In this document: piece after piece, positions 1-11,341 of the stretch
Layout: each line of letters begins with the position of its first letter
How positions within the stretch are numbered: the stretch's first letter is position 1
Made by a program: the position numbers and the translations under genes
Notes under the pieces: generated by a model
The model's database searches: none
What the model was told of the DNA's origin: nothing
The model's input: only the letters and a program-made list of their open reading frames with translations
Assembly (NCBI RefSeq): GCF_000002995.4
Contig: NW_025062478.1
Location: 10,970,001 to 11,034,000, forward strand
Length of the DNA: 64,000 nt
Origin: Brugia malayi
Lineage: Eukaryota > Nematoda > Chromadorea > Rhabditida > Onchocercidae
Direction of reading: 5' to 3'

Positions 1-430
1 TCGAAATATTGTAAAGGTCTCCTAAGTTGATAGTCATCCTTTGGGAAGCTACAATATTAAAACCATCTCTTGCTATATAAAGAGCAAAAGATTATCTGAT
101 AAAAGATCATCCTTACTCAATAATCATGCTCTGTTGCAAGTTAATGCCCCCTATGCAAGGATTTAAATCCTTGTATAGGGGTCTCGATCAGTTTTTATCA
201 TTGTTTTCCTTACCAGTAAGCTACAATTAGGCTGCTCTCCCTCACTCATACTTCAGTTAATTTCACCATCAATTTAAAAAACTCTACAAAATTATCAGTA
301 TTGTTGCTATAGATTAATACATATATATCGTGGTTGCTCACAAATAAATTTGCTACAATACACCTATCATTCAACGCATTCATCTACACCAACTACGATA
401 GCAAACAAGGAAGGCCTTTGAGCATACGAA
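1..430. other. Outer left flank, no gene recognised
   Basis: Sequence outside the palindrome. It contains a TATA-like element (TATATAAA near 75-82) and the perfect-arm hairpin at 148-181, about 300-400 bases upstream of the sHSP remnant on the same strand. No ORF with protein-like composition was seen. Confidence 0.5.
148..181. repeat. 34 bp near-perfect palindrome
   Basis: CCCCTATGCAAGGATTT is followed immediately by AAATCCTTGTATAGGGG. The 17-base arms pair with one mismatch and no loop. It is much more GC-rich at its ends than the surroundings. It could be an operator-like site, a cruciform-forming element or a transposon end; no function can be assigned. Confidence 0.8.
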
Positions 431-479
431 AACTCAGTTCGACTCTAAGCCACAAGTTATATTCAGACTGAACCCCAAA

Positions 480-696
480 TTTCACGATTCAGTGAACGTA
501 AACATCAGTCAAGACATGGCAGCATTGAATGCCACTTCGTTCGAAAATACGTCGTGTGCAAACTGACTAATTGTCATGTATCGAATCGCATTTGTCCGAC
601 AAAGGAGTGCTGACAACCTGCGCCACCAAAACAATGATCGGCTCACTGCAGCACGAAGTACCTCTGTTCGAGCATCTCCAAAGGAACCGGAAGTAA
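480..696 (+). pseudogene. Small heat shock protein (alpha-crystallin) remnant, left copy
   Basis: Three-frame reading gives a broken alpha-crystallin domain. One frame reads HGSIE, then HFVRKYV (506-550); after a frameshift another frame reads IESHLSDKGVLT (from about 580) and ends EHLQRNRK at the TAA at 694-696. The order HG.IERHFVRKY - LPEEV - ShLSdkGVLTI is the conserved C-terminal half of the alpha-crystallin domain of metazoan sHSPs. Compared with the mirror copy (49653-49838), the PEE segment between the blocks is altered and the frame is lost. It cannot encode a working chaperone. Family assignment rests on motif order; start and upstream exons are not recognised. Confidence 0.7.
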
Positions 697-799
697 GTGA
701 GAAATCGGCGTCAAACAGTAATCCTTATGCCATTTTGTATGTTTTCATTGTGCATATTAAAAAGAGAAAATATTTCATGAACGAATTTTGATGATGTAA

Positions 800-1590
800 T
801 CACTCACTCATTTGTTCCTATGAACTGCAACAACTCTTTCGGTTAGCTGTAATTACTATTCATCCATTTCATTTATAGGTCTATCAGTTTTTCTCGGTCG
901 AAGACATCCTTCATTCAAATCAACTTGGATTGGGATTTCATCTTCACCTTTTCATTCATGGATATTTCTTAATAATGAATTTAACTTTAGGAAGTTCTTT
1001 TTGTCGAACGTTCTCTTCTTCTGTACAGGAACTGGTCATATACGGTGTGCCATTTGACAGCTTAAATAATAAAACAAACTTTAATAATTAAGCTTTTTAA
1101 CAATATTTCAGTAGCGAAATTAATAAAGTTTTTAATTAGTCATAGTTTTAGATCATTTTTACAATTATAAACTAATTTTTATTTCAAATTTAAATATTTA
1201 TAAAAATCCTACAATTTGTGAGCGTTTTTGCACATTAACCTAAGAAATAAATCCTAGTGTAATCAAATTACATTTTAATTAAGTGCTAAAACTTTTAAGG
1301 AATAGCAGATCATTTAAAAAAATAGGTAATAAGAACTTAGTTGATTATTTTATAGATGGAAAAGCTTACCTTTTTTCTCTCTCTCCAGAAAGTTGAAAAA
1401 AGCAAGCTGCTCAAATTATAATTAAGTAAACTGATGCATATTGACATGCATATTACATTTATCACAATTTATTTGATCCAAACAAATAACACACCGATCA
1501 AAGAGCAATGATAAAAAATAAACAATGAGTGAGACACATTAGGTGAATTGTCGATATTCAAATTATTTATTTCTATTCCTATACAAGACA
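800..1590. other. AT-rich non-coding segment of the left arm
   Basis: Lies between the sHSP remnant and the 3' end of the unknown gene at 1592. No convincing exon or repeat was seen. Its mirror is about 48755-49545. Confidence 0.5.
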
Positions 1591-1591
1591 T

Positions 1592-3914
1592 TCAGGCTAG
1601 AAAATCATTGGACGATTCTATGATGTTATCGTCCACTAAGCTTAAACGTCGTTTTAATGGTACAAAATGGTGTGTACTTATTGTACTAATTGTCATATCA
1701 CCAACAAAAAGACTGCAGCCATAACCAACCATTTGTGGATTTATATGTCCACTAATTTCTATATCTGCCCTGAACAGTGTCAAGGTTATATTAATTAATT
1801 AGAAATTATGAAAGCTCTTTTTCATGATTTCTAATTGCATTAACTGTCCCATAGTTAATTTTTATCTTTTGAATATCACCAAAATAATTTTGTAAAACTG
1901 GATACAAAATTTTAGGCAAAAGCTTCATAGGTATTTACCTGTATCCATGATACCATCTTTTGGTGATAAATTTGAGTGATGGATGCTCTAAGATCATTTT
2001 ATGATGCGTTGTTTTCGGATCAATTTCTAATTTCATGACTACATCATCAATCTGGAAATCACTATCACTGCATGGTATTTATTACACACAATTATTGTAA
2101 TGGTGTTACTGTATTTCAAATATTATATTCGTTAAAAATCATATTATATATGCAGTAGAGATATGATAGAATATGTTTTTCGGTAATTTTGAAAGAAAAT
2201 ATGATGATTATTATTCATTAAATAAACATGTTCTTTTAAAATATTCAAAAAATAAGAGGAAATGGAAAAGAACTTTAAAATTATGGTTGGTTTCACCATC
2301 TATCACATCAAAATTGGTCGATAGGACTGTTGTTGATTGTTGTTTATCGTCTGGAACAACGCAACCACGTAATGAAAAGCATTTGTCATTTTTATCAATT
2401 AGTACACCCTAAAATGATTGTATTCATTCATAATATCGTTTTCATATAGTACGAATCGTAATGCAAAATGTGTATAATCGAAATACTATTGATAAAGTTA
2501 TATTGATAAAGAAATATTAAGGTAAAGTTATAAATGTTGTGAACATGTAAATAAAATATTTATTTCTTCAATACTTTTGACTATTCCGAATTAAATTTAA
2601 TTCTAAATGTAAAATATATGCATGTAGAGATATGACAGAATATGTTTTTCTGAAAAATAAGAAATGATATTACTAATTTTTGACTGCTGAATTAATTAAA
2701 CGTTTGGTGAGACAAAAAAATTGCTGAACAAATGCATCAAAAACTTCTTTTAACAAATTTCAGTTCTTTCAATTATAGCTATATCTGCCGGAAGAATCTA
2801 TGCTGAATGGCGGCTGGATGTGCGCAACAATTAACGTGGAATACGATTCCAACTAAATATCTGAGAAATGGACAAAAAAAGTGAAATTAGTTTGACACTG
2901 ATTTGGATTACTGTCATAACTAAAGTTGTAGTTTTATCGCAATGAACTATGCTTGTTGTAGCTTTTAAAAAGTATCATTTTTAAATAAAAAAAATAAGTA
3001 CTTGAAGAAGAATAAATTACTTCCTTTGGAATAGAAAAGAGGGCAGTTAAGCAGGTAAGGGCCAATGTTAATCTAAAATGTGAAGCGAAACAGAAATTAA
3101 AAAGACAACAAAAGTCATTTTTAATCATCGATAATATAATATCATCAATTTTGAGATAAATTTTTAACTGAAATAAAAAAATTGCTGGATTTGTTTTATA
3201 TTTCATTCAAAGAATATATTTTCTACGATATTATCGTTATAATGCATTTTTAATTAATTAATTAAAATTGTTAATTCATTTACGTACTGTTTTTCCTATT
3301 TGTCAACAACTTTCTTCTTTTCGTTGAAAAACTCTGATGGACAGTGTCTGCGGTAATGTTTTCTTTCGCTGAACTGATAAAGTTAATAATATTGTGATAA
3401 GAAAAGGTAATAACTTAGCAATATTAATGGAAGGAAATCAAAATGATAACTTTGTATGACATTATTTGCATTCCTATCAGTAATATTTCCATTGTTATTT
3501 AAGAACTTTTAAAAATTTTTTGATTTTTTTTTTTTTAAATAAATATTCGAAAAAGCATTTATGTACTTCTTTGTTACTAATTGCATCATCCCATTATTCA
3601 ATTCAGATTAGCAGTCCAGAAATGAAGGAATGGAAGAATCATAAACAAACACACCACGGCATTTCTAATTTTTTTTTTTTTTTGCAAAAATATTTCAATT
3701 TCTTCAGCGTTCCTTAAAAAAAAAAAAAAAATGATTATAACCATTTCTGTGTTATTATACTGAATTAGGAACGGAATTAGAAAAGCCTGATAAAAAGTAA
3801 AAGGATGAAAAATTTCACTTGTAATTTCATTGCTTTATCATCGAATACAATCCGTGCAACACCGATAATATCTGCTTCATAAATAACACTAGCTGAGGTT
3901 TTGCGTTGAAATTT
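1592..3914 (-). CDS. Unknown multi-exon gene, left-arm copy (partial model)
   Basis: Mirror of 46432-48754. The last two exons are well supported: 1939-2067 and 1592-1769. They join in phase (codon AG|G, Arg) with a GT donor and TTCAG acceptor. The joined reading frame runs VMKLEIDPKTTHHKMILEHP, then KFITKRWYHGYR, ADIEISGHINPQMVGYGCSL, and ends ...SSNDFLA and a stop. Possible upstream exons lie near 3310-3372 and 3819-3914, but their phases do not join cleanly to 2067, so at least one exon is missing or wrong. The protein has no family I recognise; the visible part is mixed hydrophilic with a single Cys-bearing strand-like stretch. Both palindrome copies keep the frame open, which argues for real coding sequence. 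Confidence 0.5.
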
Positions 3915-5845
3915 TCTGAAATGTTTCAAAAACTTTTATAAATTGCATAAATTTTTAATTTAATTTAGATTTAGCTAAATAACAAGCATAGTAGGCAAGT
4001 GATGCACAACAGAAAATATCACTGAAACAAGCAACTACAAATGAAAGCAATTACAGTTCATGGGTACAGTGAAGGAAAGACACAAAATTTATCAAAAGTC
4101 AAATTGACCAAAAAATTCAAACTAAATTGGATTTTGATTTAAAAGCAGCATTTTAAATCTTTAATAAATTAAAGAAAGGAATATACATGCCTAAGCATAA
4201 CTGTTCCGCACTCGATAATGATGATCGGATAAACTTTGGGAAATTTTTGCTTTTCTTCTTTTTTCTCTTCCTCCTAAAAATGAAGACGTTTTTCTTTTTT
4301 TGCTCATGAACGTACTATATAGGATAGAATTTTATCAAAGGTATCCATTCGTCTGATAACACTGACAACAGCAGCTGATCTTTTCTTTATCATTGAGCAA
4401 AATCCTCAATTTTATACTTATTCCCATCCTCTAATTTTTCCCATTTTTTTTGCGGAAAATGTTTTCTTTTTTTCAAATCATGTATCATTTAAAAGAAGTT
4501 TGGTTGCAAATAGAAGAATGATAGCTTGATACTGTTGTTTTCACCTGCTTGCATCTCTTAAATAAGCCATCACATTTACGAACATTTTAAAATTTCTTTG
4601 AAAGGTGATCAAATTTTGTAGTTACTACTACTATTACTACTAAATGGGAATGAAATTATGAAAGAAATGAAAAAAAAAAAAAAAAAAAGACTACAAAAGT
4701 AGGTAAAAAGGATAGTGTTTGACAGGTAAAAGAGGAAAAAAGAGAAAGATGAAAGAAAAGCTAGGAAGAGAAGCAACAACATACTAATCAACTTTGCCTC
4801 AAATATTTCATTCAGCATACAGCTGCCTCGGATCTTGTGTTGTAACTTTTAGCTGAAACATTTGCAGTAAACAATTCTTTTAAACTTCCACATATCATTT
4901 ATTAATGCTAACAATGGTTCTTGTCTTCACATACATTATTTTATTTACTTTTTTTCTTTTGGAAGAAGAAAAATGATGAATGAATTCTTTTCTTCTTCAT
5001 TAGACCAATGGAATATATTACAGTGAATAAGTTCCATCATTTAAATGAAGCACGAGAAATGGTTGGTTGGTTTGATTCAAAACCAATTTAATTAACAAAT
5101 AAAAGGGAAAAGGGTAAACAAGTATATTACTGAAGAAAGCTAATTTAACTAATCATTTAAATATTATAAAATAGAAAGCCCATCGCACTTCAAATTAGAA
5201 TTAAATTGAAAATATAATCACAGTCAGTTCTTTTCATCTTTTTACATTAATCTGTTCACATTTTAACTCTTTTTTTTCAACAATACCCAGTCTGCTGATA
5301 ATCAATTTTAGTCACTGATAATTCTCTCAGTTCGAATCAAAGAAACCTCAATAACAAATCGATACTAATAGCACTTCTTCAACGCCACGTCTCCACGTAG
5401 CGCAACGTCTCCGTCTCCACGTAGCGTAACATTGCACCTCGACCAGTACACAACCACTACCGCCTGAAGCGCAATTCCCTCAGCAAATCGTAATTAGCGT
5501 GCGAACCTATTGCTATTGCTATCAAAACGATTCACTCTTTCACTCTGCAAACTATTGAATTGTGCAATACCGCACTCTATTTCGTTGGTCTTATTAATCT
5601 CTCGCAGGCTCTTCAAAACATGTACTCTCTCCCAAATCCTTCCTTTTTTCTTCCTTTCTATTGTTTGTTGCTTGCTAAATAGAATATCTTTTAAAAATAA
5701 ATTGCTAATTTTCTGTTTGATACAGTGGCTCAATTGTTTGTTAACAGTTTTGATACGGTGGAAATATTAGTGTAAATTCAGGTCAATTTCGATTTGCAAG
5801 CATTTGTATCAGTGTTTTATAATTTCAGCTTCTAGATTAAAAGAG
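3915..5845. promoter_or_regulatory. Intergenic and presumed promoter region upstream of the MRPS35 copy
   Basis: Mostly AT-rich. The stretch 5385-5470 stands out as GC-rich and contains repeated ACGTCTCC / CACGTAGCG words. The left arm has 26 bases more of this repeat than the right arm (which reads the same motif once at about 44940-44965). It lies about 400 bases upstream of the MRPS35 start, between two divergently oriented coding regions, so it is a candidate shared promoter. This is inference from position and composition. Confidence 0.35.
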
Positions 5846-7414
5846 ATGTTAACTCTTCGAATTTGCACACGAATTTGCACACGACCGGATACAAGCACAT
5901 GTCGTTTGCAATCAACGTTAGCTGAAAAAATGAAACAAGCTGTTTCCGGAATCAACCCTAATGATAGTGAAGAAGAACAGAAACGAATTTTGAGTGAAGA
6001 ACGAGACAGTAAAGTAATAAATGTTTAATACTCGTTCTAATCTTGTTTCATCAGTTTACTTTCTTTGAATTTTTTGCTGGAATTAATTGAGAGTGAATTG
6101 GAAGAAAGCTTGTGGATTAATGTCTGACACTATAAATAATACTTAATAGTATGGCTAATCTGTCAAATTAATGATATACGTAAAAGAAGTTTCCTGTTGG
6201 GAATTGTGTTTTTAAATTTAAGCAGAGTTGGTAAGTCTTAACTATTTTCATTGCGGTATAAACAAAAATAATTGTTACATAACATTTTAATATTTTAATA
6301 GGGTGAGCCGTTTCGTCCAGTATTTTTATATCCAAAACGCAAATTACGCATGCAGTTAAACATCGAAAGGGAAACAGGCCAAATGAAAGTGCAAAGTTTA
6401 CCACGTGGTGATATATTTCAACGAATGATGGTTAGTTTGTAATATGTTGCCAGAACTTACATTGTGTTTCTGTTTACTTCTGAAGTTTGAATAACAAGAA
6501 TTCAACAGGTTGGTGATGTAATGCAGTGTTCTAGTGAAGTACGTAGATATTGATTTGATGACAAAGTTTCGATTATATTAATTAAGCAAAGAATTATTGT
6601 GTTTGTTTTTCAATGAGATTCAATGCAGACCACCATCTTTCCAGGTTGGTGTTGAAAATTGAAGTTTTTGTTTTACTGTATATCTCTCCTAAATCTTAAC
6701 ATTCACCATTAGATCTTTTTTTTATGCAGTATAATCGAGACCTGAATTTTAGGTTCGTCGGCCACGAAAAGAGGAAATGAGTACCGAACAAGATTGGCCA
6801 AGTGTTTGGCCAGTAGCACGTTCATTTCGATCCTCTGTGGTACCACTTCCAATTCGGATGGGTGCTAGGAGGCATCCAGAAAGGAGAGCACCTTTTAAAA
6901 CGGTATTTTAATTTTTTGATGTTTTTGTTTAGTGTACTTAATAGTGTTTCTATGTGAAGGCTCGTATTAAGTATAAAACGTATTTTAGCATAAAGCCAGT
7001 TATTCACAAATGTGATTTGTCCAAAAGCTTTTTTTTTTTTTTTTTTTCATTTTTCCTTGAAGTTATTTCCAGGAAGGTAATTTAGAATTGGTCAAAATAC
7101 CAAATTTTCTTCATCTTACTCCAGCAGCTATTGAAAGGCATTGTAATGCAATTAAAAGTTCGTTTGCTTTTACTATTAATTTTTACAAATATAAGCATAG
7201 ATGTTTCATGGAGTAATAATTGTCAGTGAATGATCCATGAAATATTATCAATACCAAAGTTTTTATGAGTCCAGTATTATATTAATATGTTTTGGGATAT
7301 TTGATTTTTCACTTATCAATAATTTGCACCATGTCTTATCTTAACTTTATTTTTTACATTTTAGAATTTTGTACAAAATGGCCAGAAAAATTGGATGATA
7401 ATGCACGTCATAAA
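5846..7414 (+). pseudogene. MRPS35: Truncated copy of mitochondrial ribosomal protein S35
   Basis: Exons mirror the intact gene at 41262-44526: 5846-6013, 6302-6430, 6509-6538, 6618-6644, 6753-6902, 7073-7157 and a cut exon from 7365. At 7414, inside the exon after ...DDNARHK, the sequence jumps to a point about 3.46 kb further along the right-arm equivalent (39501). The junction shares two bases. This removes the C-terminal half, including the conserved [12 protein letters not shown] and NYDYAMYLL segments, and all later exons. The remaining frame runs a few codons past the junction and ends in the 29 bp VNTR. Exons before the break are still open, with substitutions relative to the right copy (VGDVMQCSSE against [10 protein letters not shown]). 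It may be transcribed but cannot give a full protein. Confidence 0.9.
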
Positions 7415-7462
7415 GTTATGCTGAAACTTTTGCAAAATTGTAAGTCTCAGATTCGTAACTAT

Positions 7463-7805
7463 CATCTTTGTGATAAATGGATCAGTCATATCATCTTTGT
7501 GATAAATGGATCAGTCATATCATCTTTGTGATAAATGGATCAGTCATATCATCTTTGTGGTAAATGGATCAGTCATATCATCTTTGTGATAAATGGATCA
7601 GTCATATCATCTTTGTGATAAATGGATCAGTCATATCATCTTTGTGGTAAATGGATCAGTCATATCATCTTTGTGATGAATGGATCAGTCATATCATCTT
7701 TGTGATAAATGGATCAGTCATATCATCTTTGTGATAAATGGATCAGTCATATCATCTTTGTGATAAATGGATCAGTCATATCATCTTTGTGATAAATGGA
7801 TCAGT
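7463..7805 (+). repeat. 29 bp VNTR, about 12 copies (left arm)
   Basis: Tandem 29-base unit containing GATAAATGGATCAGTCATAT and CATCTTTGT, with a few units reading GGTAAATGG or GATGAATGG. The mirror array at 39167-39458 has about 10 units; the two-unit difference (58 bp) accounts exactly for the coordinate step between the arms. Confidence 0.95.
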
Positions 7806-9342
7806 CGTAATGAAAAATAATTTTTCCTTTTTTTCTTATCTCCTAAATTTGCAATATTGCATGTGACAATTGATGATAATGAAAATAAATGAAGTTAGCT
7901 AACAATTGAAATGATTAGTTATTACAAAATATTTCAGAGAAAAAATTGTAAACACGAAATTCAATTCTCGAACGAATTCTATTAAAAATAAATTTCTAAA
8001 AATTCAACAATTTCATTTCCGATAAAATGCATAACACAATGCATTTTAATTCCCTGAAATATTCGCATTCTGTAGTATGTGCTCTACTATTATCTTTTTA
8101 CTAATCCACACTATCTCAATCCTTTTTAATCCTAACCGTTTCCTTTCTCTTTCTTTTCTTTCCTTTTGAAAATTTCATTTATATGTTAAATAGTACTTTC
8201 TATTTTTAACCATTTAATTATGTATGAATAAATCTATAAATTATGATTTTTTTCGACTTTCTCTATTACTTAAACTTAAAGTTTAAATAATAGAAAAACT
8301 CAAGTAAAAATTCATATTTGTTAGAATTTTATGTGTGTTAAACTAACTAACTAATTAAACGAAAAATGGGAAATCCTTTAAAAACTGCACGAAATGAACA
8401 TATTTTATTGCTGATTTTAATTTCAATATCGAAGGTATAAGATGAAAACTACAATTATTTTAGTAATTATTACTAATTATACTCCCAGCATTCTTTTCAA
8501 GTAATATGACATATATTTCAATTAATATAATAACTGAAACATATTTTAGGGATAATTTGCTCAATAACAGGTTTTCATTCAATATGATAAAATATATTAC
8601 TTTGTAAATACTTTTGTGGAAATTTCTAAAGTATACCATTTCATCATTCCTTTCTTCTAACTATCACAACTTTCTGTCATCTTTTCTGACATTCTCGAGA
8701 TCAGTAGACAAATTTATAGTTTACAAAATTAGTATTTTTGTTCAAAGTGCAACTTACTTTCATAACCTAAGATTCACTGAATGCCAGTGATAACAACATT
8801 TTTTTGTGTCAACGAGAAAAGAGTAATGGATAATGGTAAAAAAGTAAAGGTGAAGGATAAAGGTGCAAAAAAAGAGAAAAAGCAAAAATATGGAGAAGAA
8901 TTAATGTTGGGGAAAGATGCGAGGTTAACATATTGAAACTGAAGGCAGCACAACTGGGATTTCATACAAATCAAATATCACTGTTAGCAAGACAGTTTCT
9001 TATTAATCAGCAAAATTAAGAGAAAGTTGGGAATAGGAAAAGCTTTGAGGAAAAGCTATCAAGAAATGTATCGCATTTCATCGCATTGCCTGAAAGCAAA
9101 GAAAAAGTCAATGCAAAGTGAAGTGCATGACAGATCTGAAATTGCAGTAAGAAAGAAACATGGATGAAAAGTGGTGATAACATTATGTATTGTTGAAAAA
9201 ATCTCTTATCAGAAGTAGACTTTGACAGTGATATGGAAAAGCCTTGATCAAACGTAATGAATCGCAAAACACTAATTAAATTAATTTGCAAAAGGTTTCA
9301 ATCAAAAAAAGAATGTGTGATTTCGTGTGAAAATAACTAATC
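7806..9342. other. Intergenic region downstream of chemoreceptor Srx-1 (left)
   Basis: AT-rich sequence between the VNTR and the last exon of Srx-1. ORFs at 8774-8974 and 9016-9291 (-) are mirrored in the right arm but show low-complexity composition and no exon signals, so I do not call them genes. Confidence 0.5.
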
Positions 9343-11341
9343 CTATAATGCAAGAGAAATATTTACTTTATTGCTTTGTCTGCTCTGAAATAAATTTAAG
9401 TTTGCAGCTGGTGCTATTGATGTTCCACCGGAATTTGATTTATGGATAAGCTTCCGGTTGAAAAGTAGGAAGGTTAATCTGGAATATGAACTTCTGAGCG
9501 ATATATGAAGACATGCGCTATTCGATCTGTTGAAACAAATTAAGTGATTGGTAAACTGAGGAGGGTAAAAAGGTTCCCAAACACAGTTCTGTTAGAAAGG
9601 AACTTACCCATCCATCGAATGCACTAGATTCCATATTATTGTATTTGATATGAACATTATCCACTTATCTGTGAAGAAATATGAAGAAAGGTTGAATGTA
9701 ACAGCAGATGAGATATAAAGCAAACTAAGTTTGCATGACTGCAAAAGGGTAATGTGCGATTTAATTACACATTTTTAGAATCTAACTTCATGAAACTTGA
9801 CAGGTAAATCACGCAACTCTCGAAAGAACACATTAGCAGGTATGGGATTTATCAACTGATTTTAACAAAAGTAATTAAAAGCTATTTGAGCTTTTCCTTC
9901 CTCTTTTCATAAACAATTTTCTTCAAAAATGCTTGAATTTCTCATGATTACCTGTTTGAAGAACAATATTTCTTTTTCATTGATAACACTAACAGTTGTT
10001 GACTCTGTCGTATTTCTTCGCATTGTCTAAAATTCGAGAAATAATCATTGCCGTGTAATTTGCATATCATATTTTGATAAAAGAAATATGCAATTAGTTC
10101 CTAAAGTATTTGCTTATCAGAAAAAATTAACTTACTCTGCGATATGCAATTATTTTGAGTAAAGTAATAAAATCAGTGCATGCCATTGCTACTATCAGAG
10201 CTACTGATACTATACCATCAATTCTGGCACATATCTGACCATGATAAGAATTGTGATGTAACCAACGATACTTCGAGCCAGAATTAAATAGAAGCGAACA
10301 GTCTTCTGCAATTTTCATGAAGGAATGACAAAGGGTTTTTGCATGTTGCAAGTTGCGCATGCTGCAAGTTACGCATGCTCTTGCAAGCAAAAGATATGAT
10401 CAAATCAATTGCTTACCGTACAAATGATGGGTGCAGTAGACCATTGAGATTGTCCAAAAGATGATCGCAATTTTGAAAGTCCTCGCTTCTGACCATAACT
10501 GATTGTACCTTGTCGCATAAACGAAAGCAAAGAATCTATTGATGGCTGTTAAAAAATGCATAAGAATCGACCCAAACCATGCTCCGTTCAAAATAACACC
10601 AACTAATCGTACGGAAAACAGTTCTGGTGACGATAATATTGGAGACTTCCTCAAATGGAATTTTCCAAATAAAACAAAAAACCGGAAGAAAATTTCGTAA
10701 ATAATGAGAAATTAAAAAATTTCTTCATTTTCATAAGTAGAACTTACAGACTTAGAACCATGGTACACCACGTGAAGTGAACAAATATAGCTTGCAAGTT
10801 ACAGATCAGGAAACTACTGCATAAAACTCCAAACGCATTACGGAAACGTGATCTTGTACGTGTTAAGTATAGGGATATGCCATTGCTAATCAGTCCAAAG
10901 ATCGATATCTATGATGCATTGTTGTAAATTTGATTTCATTTTACTTTAATATAATAAGATGTTAAGTAGAGTTATGTATTAACAAGAAACTACTGCAATT
11001 CTCGGAATTTCGTTTTTTTTCTTTCTTTTTTTAAATTTAAAGTATTTGCATTCTTCTATTCATCTAATCAAAACAACGAATACAGTCATTTGCGGAACTG
11101 TCACACTTCGGATGCATCTGTCTGTTTTTATTGTTACTTTAATTGATGCATAACAGATTTTTTAAAACATTTCGTCAATTACATCACTGTGATTTCAACA
11201 CACACACACACACACACACAAATGATTGTTGACAGCGTTAATATAAATAATATTAAGTACAAAAAAATTCATTCCATAGATACTAACCAATGCGACAGTT
11301 GTCGCCGCTATGTAATCTTCAATACGATTGCCTTCAGACAT
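9343..11341 (-). CDS. Srx-type chemoreceptor GPCR (Srx-1, left copy)
   Basis: Seven-exon gene read right to left: 11341-11288, then mirrors of the right-copy exons down to stop at 9343. The predicted protein is about 319 aa with seven hydrophobic segments. Family marks: SNGISLYL and FGVLCSSFLICN (TM1-2), HFLTAINRFFAFVYATRYNQ after TM3, CSLLF...ICARID before TM5, ACTDFITLLKIIAY at the end of TM5, KWIMFISNTIIWNLVHSMDG in TM7. The NRF.A...P/T.RYN motif and the TM7 W..VHS.DG are typical of nematode serpentine receptor class x (7TM_GPCR_Srx). The role would be a plasma-membrane chemosensory receptor; the ligand is unknown. No stop or splice-site loss was seen. It is essentially identical to the palindrome mate at 35625-37631. 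Confidence 0.9.
11199..11220. repeat. (CA)n microsatellite in intron 1 of Srx-1
   Basis: About 11 CA units following TTTCAA. The right-arm equivalent, (TG)n at 35746-35776, is 8 bases longer, explaining the shift of pair sums from 46974 to 46966. Confidence 0.9.

Noticed and set aside
2173..2412. 79-codon ORF (MFFGNFERKYDDYY...) mirrored at 47934-48173
   Set aside because: Possible exon of a gene opposite to the unknown gene, with a candidate later exon near 2780-2850 (LYLPEESMLNGGWMCATINV). No donor was found to join them, so I did not call it.
2934..3206. 90-codon hydrophobic ORF mirrored at 47140-47412
   Set aside because: Phe/Leu/Ile-rich translation of T-rich DNA; only an inner part (47273-47324) has splice-like borders and its phase does not fit the exons next to it.
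7463..7805. Regular 29 bp repeats as a CRISPR array
   Set aside because: The units are contiguous tandem copies without spacers, in a eukaryotic sequence, and mirrored in the other palindrome arm.
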